DNA from: a virus
DNA: 45,575 bases
Reading direction: 5' to 3' (one strand)
IMG/VR virus record: IMGVR_UViG_3300050140_000059
Coordinates: 1-45,575 of that record
The translations under genes and the position numbers were made by a program. Under the pieces are notes generated by a model. That model was not told where the DNA came from and ran no database searches. It saw nothing but the letters and a program-made list of their open reading frames with translations. Below, piece by piece: positions 7,753 to 16,082 of the stretch. Each line of letters starts with the position of its first letter. The stretch's first letter is position 1.

Positions 7753-8187
7753 TTACTTTTCTAATGCGCCCTTCAACGTGATTTGGTACCGCAGAATCCT
7801 AGGGGTTGCACCGTCTATTTCATGCAGTGGCACGCCGTTATCGGTTGGCACGATGTTTATGAAGGGCGAAATTGAACCGTGGTTAGCCATAATTATTCTT
7901 GAAACCTCGTACTTCATTGCTTCAGCGTTTTCTGTTTCGGTTGTTCCGCTGCTGCCTCTTGGAATCTGCACCCAAACGTTAACGTGAAACCTTGCGTAAC
8001 TATGCTTTATTGATCCGCCGAAGTAGTTACCGATTGGTTCTGCCGCGTCGGATACTAAAACTTGAGGTTTAAGTTTGGTTCCGTCGTACCATTTGTTGAA
8101 GCCAAAAATTGTGTTTGCTGGGGAAACGTTACCTGTTAAACTCCATTGAGCCTGAAGAACCGCCGAGATAGTTCCGCTTAAAGTAAT
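7753..8187 (-). CDS. Tail completion/terminator protein with ATT start
   Basis: The open frame runs from an in-frame TAA at 8188-8190 to the stop at 7753, giving 144 residues. No ATG, TTG or GTG occurs until codon 73 (GTG at 7971), which would delete half the protein. An ATT directly follows the in-frame TAA and lies 8 nt after AGGGGG, an excellent Shine-Dalgarno spacing. The coding character is continuous across the upstream half (AQWSLTGNVSPANTIFGFNK, SYARFHVNVW). Gene order between connector and tail tube suggests a tail terminator or completion role. No family is recognised with certainty. Confidence 0.7.
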   Translation of the reverse strand: MTLSGTISAVLQAQWSLTGNVSPANTIFGFNKWYDGTKLKPQVLVSDAAEPIGNYFGGSIKHSYARFHVNVWVQIPRGSSGTTETENAEAMKYEVSRIIMANHGSISPFINIVPTDNGVPLHEIDGATPRILRYQITLKGALEK

Positions 8188-8200
8188 TTAAATTTCCCCC

Positions 8201-8446
8201 TCATTTTGGATGTTTTCCTTCTATGTTACCCTGCTTCTTCTCGTTCAGGTCGTTCCAATGCACCACGTACAATGGCATGTTACTGATTGTGTGGTACACG
8301 CAACCAGGATAATCTCTTTCTAACTGGTCTCGCAACATGATAAGTGAACCGTATGGAGCCGTGATTATCATGCCGAATTTCTGGTTTACCTCCATGTCGC
8401 CTGGACGCATCTTCGCCATTATCTGTTGAAACTGTCCATCTTCCAT
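8201..8446 (-). CDS. Small neck-region protein
   Basis: An 81-residue soluble protein with no cysteine motif or membrane segment except one Cys (YPGCVYHT). AGAGGTGAAG precedes the ATG. It sits between the connector gene and the tail completion gene, so it may belong to the head-tail neck, for example as a head-closure protein. That is inferred from position. Its stop TGA is immediately followed by the G-run that serves the next gene's ATT start. Confidence 0.55.
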   Translation of the reverse strand: MEDGQFQQIMAKMRPGDMEVNQKFGMIITAPYGSLIMLRDQLERDYPGCVYHTISNMPLYVVHWNDLNEKKQGNIEGKHPK

Positions 8447-8466
8447 TAATCTTCACCTCTCAAAAC

Positions 8467-9048
8467 TTAACCAGTATCTAAATCTTTCAGTACGTAGCCT
8501 TCAAGTGACTCTTTAATTTCCTTCGTGAAAGTAACGGGCGAAACCATAATCATGCTGACATCTTCTTTCTGGAAAAAATCAGGCAATACGCGTTTTCGCA
8601 CCATATCGTTCAGAATGTTCGCGCAGGTCATTGCTGACGCGTTTTCTATGTCGCTTGGCAATGATACGTAGCCGTAGCTTCCTGCTAACGTCACGTTCTT
8701 TTTGCCCTTAGTGAACACGCTACCTTCCCAGTCAACGTACTGGTCATGCACTTTAATGTTCGAAACCGCAATCGCAACATTACCCACTGTGCCAGCGCTT
8801 AAACCAAGCAATGGACAGCGTTCAGTTGGCATGAACAAAGCTGATTTGCCTGACCCGTCTAAGGTCCACGTGCCGATTGTAGGCGTTCCGAAGCTGTGGT
8901 TGCAATAGGAATCAATCTTCTTGTCAGACGCAGGAATCAAGTAGAGCGTTATGAACTCTTCTAAATCCCCATCACTGCTGAAGCCCAGTTGCTCATAGTT
9001 TACCTGCGCAAGCATCCGCACTTCATAGCTAGTACAATAATTTGCCAT
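8467..9048 (-). CDS. Head-tail connector (gp6/gp15-like adaptor)
   Basis: A 193-residue protein that resembles head-completion adaptors: an N-terminal helical segment (YCTSYEVRMLAQVNYEQLGF) and LEEFITLYLIPASDKKIDSY. A beta middle with LDGSG follows, then LPSDIENASAMTCANILNDM and a basic patch. Adaptors of this kind bind below the portal and start the neck. AAGAAGGA lies upstream of the ATG. The position, before completion, tube and tape measure genes, fits this role. Confidence 0.65.
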   Translation of the reverse strand: MANYCTSYEVRMLAQVNYEQLGFSSDGDLEEFITLYLIPASDKKIDSYCNHSFGTPTIGTWTLDGSGKSALFMPTERCPLLGLSAGTVGNVAIAVSNIKVHDQYVDWEGSVFTKGKKNVTLAGSYGYVSLPSDIENASAMTCANILNDMVRKRVLPDFFQKEDVSMIMVSPVTFTKEIKESLEGYVLKDLDTG

Positions 9049-9052
9049 TTTC

Positions 9053-9154
9053 TTATCCTTCTTTCTCTTTTTTTACTCCTCTGTTTCTTGTTGAACGCAG
9101 AAAAGCGTCATCTAAAACCTTAGAAAGCGCCTGCAAAAATTTTCTTATGCACAT
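9053..9154 (-). CDS. 33-residue basic microprotein
   Basis: A short frame begins 1 nt after the stop of the upstream gene, with GAAGGA 10 nt before its ATG, and ends 4 nt before the connector ATG. It is rich in Lys and Arg (LRSTRNRGVKKEKEG). Tight packing and ribosome site support translation. No function is visible. Confidence 0.45.
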   Translation of the reverse strand: MCIRKFLQALSKVLDDAFLRSTRNRGVKKEKEG

Positions 9155-9155
9155 T

Positions 9156-9497
9156 TTAGTATGTTCCTTCTGGCAGTTCGCCGCGTACATGGATGGTTAA
9201 GCCTCTTGCCGTGGTTACTTTGGTGCCCCAGTTAGTTTCAACTTCGCAACTGTAAATTTGTTCTGCGTCAGTGAAGTCTGCGGAGCCAACTATGTACCTG
9301 ACGCTTCCGCCAGATGTTGATGTAACATTGCATGTGCCTATAACTTTGCTAGTTGATGCATTGGGCAAAGCACAGAAAAGCGTGACGGTGCCTGCGCCTG
9401 TTAAGTCAACGGGGTTGCCGTCTACATCTTGAAGTTTCATGTCAAGGTTATAGCCGAAGTCGTTTTGGACGACATCAATTTTTGTTTTGTAACTCAA
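9156..9497 (-). CDS. Baseplate upper protein-like (BppU N-terminal type)
   Basis: A 113-residue beta protein with the pattern NDFGYNLDMKLQDVDGNPVDLTG, here read as DFGYNL, KLQDVDG and PVDLTGAGTV. It is followed by an immunoglobulin-like run ending in a short C-terminal strand. This matches the N-terminal domain of lactococcal-type baseplate upper proteins, which attach receptor-binding proteins. The start is TTG with AAGGTGA 7 nt upstream. It may link the adhesins encoded upstream to the virion. Confidence 0.5.
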   Translation of the reverse strand: MSYKTKIDVVQNDFGYNLDMKLQDVDGNPVDLTGAGTVTLFCALPNASTSKVIGTCNVTSTSGGSVRYIVGSADFTDAEQIYSCEVETNWGTKVTTARGLTIHVRGELPEGTY

Positions 9498-9509
9498 TTT
9501 AGTTTCACC

Positions 9510-9725
9510 TTAGTTTTTCGCCTTCAAAACCTTCATTAATTCAGCGCCATATAACTTCAAAGCCAAACTGTCTGAAGTCACTAGGCATTGTCCAATGTCT
9601 AAACCGTAAATTTTAAGTCCAGGTTCTTTCCCGTTTAAAACGTTTGCTGGGTCAACACCGTATAGAAATGCGCTGGCGCGGTAGAATACGCTGGGCACTA
9701 CCGTTGGAACCCACGTACCAGTCAT
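9510..9725 (-). CDS. Small protein between adhesin genes
   Basis: A 71-residue protein with an N-terminal hydrophobic/aromatic half (WVPTVVPSVFYRASAFLYGV) and a basic C-terminus. No family is recognised. It lies 11 nt after the 250-residue beta protein and before the BppU-like gene, so it is probably co-transcribed with virion surface genes. Confidence 0.5.
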   Translation of the reverse strand: MTGTWVPTVVPSVFYRASAFLYGVDPANVLNGKEPGLKIYGLDIGQCLVTSDSLALKLYGAELMKVLKAKN

Positions 9726-9736
9726 CCAATCGTGAA

Positions 9737-10489
9737 TTACAATGGCAGCGGGCGCTTGAACATTCCTCCTAGCATTCTTGGCTTAAACTTTGGTGTCCGC
9801 GATTGTAAGCCGACACCTACCATACATCGGTGTGAAGCAATTCGGGCAGTGGTTGATGTTGCTTCTTTGAAAGTGGCGATGCACCCAGCAAAACCATAAC
9901 CATTAGCAGTTGCCGTATTTGTTCCAGCTTGATAGGTTCCAGTAGAACTAACAATTTGCTCCAAATAAGCATTAGAAACCATGTTATATTGAACACCATC
10001 ATATAATGTAAATCCATTTATGGCAGATGATTGAGTTGCTAAAAGCTGAACTGTAACACCTATCAAAAGCTCATTATTATTTGTCGTTGTCACGGAGCCA
10101 GTAACAATGTTTGCTCCATTTCCACCAGAAGTATAATTAGTTTGGTCTAAGAAGCTAGTAGTTGCAATTCCACTATACTCATAAATATCAACAACCGAAT
10201 TAATTGAACCAGCTGCATGTGTTACAGTAACAGTTTTAGATGCACCCGCACCAACAACACCTAACCAAATTTCTACTTGAAAATGATATGTACTGGCAGT
10301 ATATTGAATCTGGGGTGTCCATGTCACACCAGTTTCAGTTATTGATGTTACAGCCTCTTCATACCAAGAGGTATATGTTGCTATAAGTACATTTCCACTC
10401 ACAGGGGTTAATGCCATAGTTACAGTTATGGGGCCAACCCCAGAATCTGAGCCATTTCCAGATTGCCCAGCAACATGCGTTATAGTCAT
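9737..10489 (-). CDS. Beta-sandwich virion surface protein
   Basis: A 250-residue protein rich in Thr, Ser, Val and Gly, with the pattern of an extracellular beta-sandwich (concanavalin-like or adhesin repeat). There is no signal peptide. The last 35 residues switch to a basic, Met/Arg-rich tail (PRMLGGMFKRPLPL), perhaps a virion docking peptide. TAGGAG precedes the ATG. It follows the beta-helix gene, so a capsid decoration or fibre head is plausible. No enzyme motif is seen. Confidence 0.55.
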   Translation of the reverse strand: MTITHVAGQSGNGSDSGVGPITVTMALTPVSGNVLIATYTSWYEEAVTSITETGVTWTPQIQYTASTYHFQVEIWLGVVGAGASKTVTVTHAAGSINSVVDIYEYSGIATTSFLDQTNYTSGGNGANIVTGSVTTTNNNELLIGVTVQLLATQSSAINGFTLYDGVQYNMVSNAYLEQIVSSTGTYQAGTNTATANGYGFAGCIATFKEATSTTARIASHRCMVGVGLQSRTPKFKPRMLGGMFKRPLPL

Positions 10490-10582
10490 TCTAAGTTGCT
10501 CCTAAAATTTGTTTAAAGACACCTTTAATGTTACATTCCTCATTTTATTTCACTTTACCGTAAATTTTTTAAAGAAAACTAA

Positions 10583-12430
10583 TCACGGGATTGCAGTAAT
10601 AGTTGTTTGTATATAAGGATCCCAATTATTGAATGCATAAGTGTTAGTAGAACCCCAATTTACAATATTTCCACTTGGATTCTGCCACATGAAATTACTG
10701 TTTATTGTAGTATTTATAACTCCAGCACTATTTAATAAAATGCCACCTAAACCTACACAATTAAAAATATGGTTATTAGTTATCATTGTTTGATTTGTCA
10801 AATACATTTGAATACCAACTGCTGTGATACCGCTTATATAGTTATTATCAATAGATACCCCTGTCGTAGCCGCCAAAGAAATACCGCATGATAAGCTTTG
10901 TGAAATCGTGTTTTCTTTAACTGTGTCATTAATGCAACTGTTAAACTCTATAGAATTGTCACCGCAGTTAGTTATAGTATTGTGGAATATGTTTGTGGTA
11001 ATAGCACTGTCAAAAAGTCCTTTAGCGCTCATATTTACAATAATGTTATTTGAAAAAACAGTATTTTGAACACCAGTCCCAAACCATACACCATTAGAAC
11101 CATTTGAAATTTGATTAGCGTCAACGATGTTAAATCCACAGTAAGTTGCAATATCAACACCATGATTGCTACTTACTGTATATCCAGAAACAAAATTGTT
11201 ACTAAATGTGTTGCTGCAACTATACCATTCAGCTTTTAACCCGATCGCATTAGCGGGAGATGTAATAGAGCCTGCAACAAAGTTGTCCGTAACTAAATTA
11301 TTGCTGGCATAATCAAAAAGGATGATTCCAGCTTGAGTAGTATAAGCAAGACCTTGCATCCCAATATTATTTAGATGATTATTTTTAATGACGTTATCTG
11401 TCGCTGGAATTGTTGGAGTTGCCCCGTAATTAATATCACTTCCATCACACAGTATTCCATGCATGATAGTGTTACTAATAGTTACGCCGTCTATTGTGCT
11501 GTTTGAAACTCCTGCGAACGAAATTCCGTTTCCTAACTCGAATGGACTAACAATTAAAGATTGATACGCTTTATTTCCATTTAAAGAACCTCCTAAAATA
11601 GTGATTTGGGTATTTCCAATTGTCCAATTTGCGTTAGAAATAATGTTAGAGTTTGCGCTGTTAGCCAAAGTTAGAGATGCTTGTTTTAAATCAAGTATAG
11701 TATAGGAAGGAACTAATATTTGATTTGTTAATAAGAAGTTGCCGACTAAAGAAACGGTTTGTTGATAAACTCTTCCAGCCGTCAAAGCACCTAAAGCCGT
11801 GTTTATTACATAAGTTGCATTTGTTGAGGAATAATACACGGTGCCGTTTGAGGCTTTCGCCGTGTAGTTAGCGCCATCAGGATAAATCATGAAGCTATAA
11901 GACTGTGAAGGTTGAGATGAAGCAACATTACCAAAATAAATTATTGAACCTTGATACTGTTGAACGACTAAAACGTTTGAGGGAACAGTCACTGAGGCAT
12001 TATGCTGAATTTCCTTAAGCAAAACGGAACCGCCGCCAACCGTTAAGTTTCCGATGCAGAGTTGCTCTATTCGCGTGCCGTTAGTACTCCAATAATCGAA
12101 TGCTCCTGTCGTGCCGTTTTGCATTCCAGTAATAGCTAAGTCACCTAACGGATGACCAATAACGTAACTGTACGGTTGCTGCAAACCATAAAACGAGCTG
12201 CCAACTTCAACGCTTAACGCGGTTTGCACCTGAGTGTAAGATAAGTTTAAGTCGCGGCTTATCTGCGTAATAAGTTGGTCGCTTAACCCCGTGATTTGGG
12301 TGCCTTGCTGCGGACTAAGAACTCCCGCGCCAACAAGACTGGCAACAATTAAACTAACGATTATGGCAACAGTAGAAAGAATATTTTGAGCATTCAATTT
12401 TTTGTTTTGGTTTGTTGTTTGGTCACTCAT
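10583..12430 (-). CDS. Membrane-anchored right-handed beta-helix protein
   Basis: A 615-residue protein. Residues 1-18 are hydrophilic, residues 20-42 form one transmembrane helix (STVAIIVSLIVASLVGAGVL) and residues 45-80 a helical stalk. From about residue 225 to the end there are many short repeats with N, I and V ladders (NVIKNNHLNNIG, NLVTDNFVAG, NTVFSNNIIV). This is the signature of pectate-lyase-like parallel beta-helices, as in NosD-type proteins and tailspikes. Catalytic residues cannot be assigned. The membrane anchor is unusual for a tailspike and suggests display on the host envelope or a membrane-associated virion stage. Confidence 0.75.
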   Translation of the reverse strand: MSDQTTNQNKKLNAQNILSTVAIIVSLIVASLVGAGVLSPQQGTQITGLSDQLITQISRDLNLSYTQVQTALSVEVGSSFYGLQQPYSYVIGHPLGDLAITGMQNGTTGAFDYWSTNGTRIEQLCIGNLTVGGGSVLLKEIQHNASVTVPSNVLVVQQYQGSIIYFGNVASSQPSQSYSFMIYPDGANYTAKASNGTVYYSSTNATYVINTALGALTAGRVYQQTVSLVGNFLLTNQILVPSYTILDLKQASLTLANSANSNIISNANWTIGNTQITILGGSLNGNKAYQSLIVSPFELGNGISFAGVSNSTIDGVTISNTIMHGILCDGSDINYGATPTIPATDNVIKNNHLNNIGMQGLAYTTQAGIILFDYASNNLVTDNFVAGSITSPANAIGLKAEWYSCSNTFSNNFVSGYTVSSNHGVDIATYCGFNIVDANQISNGSNGVWFGTGVQNTVFSNNIIVNMSAKGLFDSAITTNIFHNTITNCGDNSIEFNSCINDTVKENTISQSLSCGISLAATTGVSIDNNYISGITAVGIQMYLTNQTMITNNHIFNCVGLGGILLNSAGVINTTINSNFMWQNPSGNIVNWGSTNTYAFNNWDPYIQTTITAIP

Positions 12431-12431
12431 T

Positions 12432-12635
12432 TTATATTACTACTCCTGTTAATTCAGCAAATTTCCATGAACCGTTAACTACAGCAAAAAGAAAAATTGA
12501 GTTCAAGGTACTATTGAAAACAAGAACTATTCTGCCATCTGTCGTAGTGCCTATCGGGTTAACTAAATCACCAGATTGCGATTGAAATTCAACGCCGCCA
12601 GAGGGCAATCCACCAAACTGAAGATTAAGTGTCAT
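12432..12635 (-). CDS. Small beta protein between adhesins
   Basis: A 67-residue Gly/Ser/Val-rich protein (LQFGGLPSGGVEFQSQSGD) that reads like two beta hairpins. It has a good GGAG site 9 nt before its ATG. It is sandwiched between the giant repeat protein and the beta-helix protein with only 1-12 nt spacing. It may be a cap or trimerisation element for one of them. That role is inferred. Confidence 0.5.
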   Translation of the reverse strand: MTLNLQFGGLPSGGVEFQSQSGDLVNPIGTTTDGRIVLVFNSTLNSIFLFAVVNGSWKFAELTGVVI

Positions 12636-12647
12636 GATATTTTTCTC

Positions 12648-15600
12648 CTAACTTGCATCCCCATCCGAGTAAACTAAACTAAGCCTAACCGTCCCGTTGC
12701 AGGGTATGCTTGGCCAAGTGCCCATAACTAAAGCTGAACCAACCGTAGACGTTTTGAACAGGTAGCCTGGATAAGAAACGAATGGTTTCACGACGCCTTC
12801 ACGTTGTTGGAAATACCATCCTGTATCTACTGTTCCGCCGTTTGGTTTAGTATCTGCGAAATGGAAGCCGAAGGTGCCGTCTGCCTGAACGCTATAATGA
12901 TGTACCTTGATGATTTTGCTTGCGGTCTGCACAAGTGTTCCCTGATCCGTTACAAGTGTACCTAAGATTTTGTATGTGTTTAAATCATGTTTTGCATAGA
13001 CGGTTGCTGAACCCACCGTCGTGATTGTGCCAGCGTTCAGTGTGTTTAATGTGCCTGCCTGTAAGGTGCTTATTGTGCCTGCAGAGAGCCATTTTATGTC
13101 GTAAAGAGTACCCATGTTCGTGGCGTAATATAGCGTGCCCATGGTGCCAAGCGTATTCAAGTTAGCAACTTGAGAAACATAATTTAATGTCCCCATGGTT
13201 CCGAGAGTGTTTAGATTGGTAACGTTTGAAACGGTCGTTAGAAGACTGAGCGTGCCCATCGTGCCTAAAGTGTTAATTCCTGTGACAAGACTTACAGTAT
13301 TAAGGGTTCCCTGGTTGACCCCTATTGTTCCGAGGCCTGCTTCAATAGTGTTGACGTTACTAGTGATTTTATAGAGAGTTCCCAAATTATTAGTGTAATA
13401 AAGTGTCCCCATTGTGCCCAGAGTATTGAGGTTAGCTACTTGGCTGACATAATTCAGCGTACCCATAGTGCCGAGAGTATTCAGGTTCGTCACGTTAGTA
13501 ACAGTTGTAACAGTGTTAAGGGTGCCCTGATTAATCCCAACCGTTCCTGCACCGACACCAGCAAGATAGTATAATGTTCCCATTGTGCCCAGAGTCGGAA
13601 GGTTCGTTACGTTCGTAACGGTTGTAACAGTATTCAAAGTGCCTTGGTTTATTCCAATGGTTCCAGACCCAACACCGCTTAAGTAGTATAACGTGCCCAT
13701 TGTCCCTAACGTAGGCAAGTTAGTGACGTTCGTAACTGTTGAAACCGTTGTAACCGAGTTTAAAGTGCCTTGGTTAACACCAATTGTTCCTGCTCCGACG
13801 CCTGCCAAGTAATAGAGGGTTCCCATTGTTCCTAATGTGGGTAGATTTGTAATGTTTGTTACTGTTGCAAGTGTCGGTAGGGTTCCGATGCTTCCGATAT
13901 ATTGGAGAGTGCCACTATTCAAAGTCTGGATTGTTCCTGAGCCTATAACGACATTGGGAAGTGTACCAACGTTTCCAAGGTATTGTAGTGATCCAGCATT
14001 CAAAGTTTGAATGGTGCCAGAACCAACGATTATGTTAGGCAAGGTTCCTATTTGGGTTACAGTGTTTAGTGTTCCTGCACTTGGATTTGAAGCAGACAAT
14101 GTTCCGCCTGTAAGTTGCACGTTTAACGTGCCAGTTGGAACAGTAGTGAAATCTATGTTAAGCGTGCCGCTTGCAAGGACAGTGCCGCTTGCGTTTAACG
14201 TACCGCCTGCAATCGTGATGTTTGGTAAGGTACCAATTTGTGTAATGACGTTTATTGTGCCACCTGTCGGGTTAGCTCCTGTAAGGGTACCTGTGACATT
14301 TACGGTTCCGCCGCCGATTGTAACGTTAGGTAAAGTTCCTATATTTCCTATGTACTGCAAGGTTCCAGAATTAAGCGTCTGCAATGTGCCACTTTGAGGA
14401 ATAGTGGCGATTGTAGTATTTGAAACGTTTACAGTACCAAGAACGGGCATTGGCGAATATGTGCCTGCGCCTACATCTGCAAAAACGCCGGGTGCACCTG
14501 ATAATCTAACTTGTTGCCGCGCATAAACAGGTGCAGAGAGTGTTCCAAGAGAATAAAGTGTACCTACATTGTTCGCGTAGTAAAGCGTACCCATCGTTCC
14601 AAGTGTAGGCAAATTAGTTACATTAGTGAGGGTTGTAACTGTATTTAAGGTGCCCTGGTTAATCCCGACGGTTCCAGCGCCGACTCCTGCTAGATAGTAG
14701 AGGGTTCCCATGGTTCCTAGTGTAGGCAGATTAGTAATGTTGGTAACTGTTGAGACAGTTGTAACAGAGTTTAATGTTCCTTGATTGATGCCTACTGTGC
14801 CAGCTCCAACACCCGCTAAATAATAGAGTGTACCCATTGTTCCAAGAGTCGGCAGTGTACCAACCTGTGTTAACGTCTGAAGCGTACCCATTGACACGCC
14901 GATAGTGCCTAAGTCAACTCTAACAGTACCAAGTCCTGCGGGAATTATGGTTCCTGCAGAAACGCCGACGGTTCCAAAGCCTAAACCCGCAACGTAATAT
15001 AGCGTGCCCATAGTGCCAAGGGTTGGCAGGTTAGTGACGTTGGTAACTGTTGAAACAGTTGTAACCATCTGCAACGTTCCCATACTAACGCCAAGTGTTC
15101 CGCTACTCACCAGAATGTTTGGCAGGGTACCGATGTTTCCGACGTATTGTAGTGACCCAGCATTCAAAGTTTGGAGGGTGCCACTCTGAACGATGACGGG
15201 GACGTTACCGCTAATAGCCTGCAACGTACCTGAGCCAACCACAACATTTGGTAAAGTCCCTATGTTTCCAAGGTACTGCAGAGAACCGCCATTTAATGTT
15301 TGAACGGTTCCAGAACCAACAACGATGTTAGGAAGGTTGTTTAAGGTTCCGCCTGAAACCTGCAGGGTTCCTGAGCCGATTGTTACTGCATTAGTGATTG
15401 CTGTTACTGCGTTTAAAGTGCCTGAGCCTACAACAAGGTTAGGTAAGGTGCCGACGTTACCGAGATATTGTAGGCTACCGCCGTTGACAGTTTGGATTGT
15501 TCCTGAGTTAACAACTATGTTTGGTAGCGTTCCGATTTGTCCAATAACTGGAATAAGTGTAACTTGTTGAAGTGTTCCAGAACCCACAATAACATTTGGT

Positions 15601-16082
15601 AAAGTTCCAACATTGCCAAGGTACTGTAGGCTTCCTGAATTAACTGTTTGAATTGTTCCTGAACCAACCACAATGTTAGGAAGACTTGTTAGGGTGCCGT
15701 CGCTAATTTTAACAGTTCCAGTAGAAACGCTGATTGTACCCATGTCAACTCTTACGGTGCCGAGTCCTGCTGGAATAAATGTACCTGCCGAAACGTTAAC
15801 GGTGCCACCGCCAATTATCACATTTGGTAAGGTGCCGACTTGCCCAACAACTGGAATAAATGTTACTTGCTGGAGTGTTCCTGACTGAGAGATAGAATTA
15901 ACTGTTCCAGCTAAAACTGAAACTGTACCAGATTCACTTAGCGGGATAAGTAGGTTTCCGAAGCCGTCTTCCAACACCATGACTTCGCTGTCAACAAGAG
16001 TTCCGCCAACCGTACTTTCCCGCGTGCGCAGTTTAACACCCACAGAATTCGCGGGTACTTGAACGTAATTTTCACTTGACAT
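12648..16082 (-). CDS. Giant GT[LVI]-repeat surface/adhesin protein
   Basis: An 1144-residue protein built almost entirely of short beta-repeats ending in GTL, GTV or GTI. Residues 1-60 are a distinct N-terminal cap. Two repeat modules alternate. One is TLGTMGTLYY..G.G.GT.G.NQGTL (about 12 copies of TLGTMGTL). The other is GSLQYLGNVGTLPNVVVGSG (about 7 copies). A non-repetitive island lies near residues 500-560. The last 110 residues form a globular head homologous to the 139-residue protein at 30297-30716. The periodicity suggests a beta-solenoid fibre. It is next to the sugar cassette, so host contact or a glycosylated surface fibre is likely. No signal peptide is seen. Confidence 0.7.
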   Translation of the reverse strand: MSSENYVQVPANSVGVKLRTRESTVGGTLVDSEVMVLEDGFGNLLIPLSESGTVSVLAGTVNSISQSGTLQQVTFIPVVGQVGTLPNVIIGGGTVNVSAGTFIPAGLGTVRVDMGTISVSTGTVKISDGTLTSLPNIVVGSGTIQTVNSGSLQYLGNVGTLPNVIVGSGTLQQVTLIPVIGQIGTLPNIVVNSGTIQTVNGGSLQYLGNVGTLPNLVVGSGTLNAVTAITNAVTIGSGTLQVSGGTLNNLPNIVVGSGTVQTLNGGSLQYLGNIGTLPNVVVGSGTLQAISGNVPVIVQSGTLQTLNAGSLQYVGNIGTLPNILVSSGTLGVSMGTLQMVTTVSTVTNVTNLPTLGTMGTLYYVAGLGFGTVGVSAGTIIPAGLGTVRVDLGTIGVSMGTLQTLTQVGTLPTLGTMGTLYYLAGVGAGTVGINQGTLNSVTTVSTVTNITNLPTLGTMGTLYYLAGVGAGTVGINQGTLNTVTTLTNVTNLPTLGTMGTLYYANNVGTLYSLGTLSAPVYARQQVRLSGAPGVFADVGAGTYSPMPVLGTVNVSNTTIATIPQSGTLQTLNSGTLQYIGNIGTLPNVTIGGGTVNVTGTLTGANPTGGTINVITQIGTLPNITIAGGTLNASGTVLASGTLNIDFTTVPTGTLNVQLTGGTLSASNPSAGTLNTVTQIGTLPNIIVGSGTIQTLNAGSLQYLGNVGTLPNVVIGSGTIQTLNSGTLQYIGSIGTLPTLATVTNITNLPTLGTMGTLYYLAGVGAGTIGVNQGTLNSVTTVSTVTNVTNLPTLGTMGTLYYLSGVGSGTIGINQGTLNTVTTVTNVTNLPTLGTMGTLYYLAGVGAGTVGINQGTLNTVTTVTNVTNLNTLGTMGTLNYVSQVANLNTLGTMGTLYYTNNLGTLYKITSNVNTIEAGLGTIGVNQGTLNTVSLVTGINTLGTMGTLSLLTTVSNVTNLNTLGTMGTLNYVSQVANLNTLGTMGTLYYATNMGTLYDIKWLSAGTISTLQAGTLNTLNAGTITTVGSATVYAKHDLNTYKILGTLVTDQGTLVQTASKIIKVHHYSVQADGTFGFHFADTKPNGGTVDTGWYFQQREGVVKPFVSYPGYLFKTSTVGSALVMGTWPSIPCNGTVRLSLVYSDGDAS
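13020..15880 (-). repeat. Protein-level repeat tract of the giant adhesin
   Basis: The DNA shows a repeating pattern with many near copies of GGAACCATGGGAACC-like stretches, but synonymous codons differ between copies that encode identical peptides such as TLGTMGTLYY. The repeats are therefore conserved as protein and have drifted as DNA, which should limit recombination between them. Confidence 0.7.

Noticed and set aside
7753-7971. 72-codon version of the tail completion gene
   Set aside because: It removes half of a continuous coding frame; the ATT start with a strong Shine-Dalgarno is more consistent.
12648-16082. Repeat tract read as CRISPR or DNA satellite
   Set aside because: Spacing follows codons, copies differ by synonymous changes, and there are no unique spacers of fixed length.
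9737-16082. Diversity-generating retroelement target
   Set aside because: No reverse transcriptase or template/variable repeat pair with adenine-biased differences is visible.
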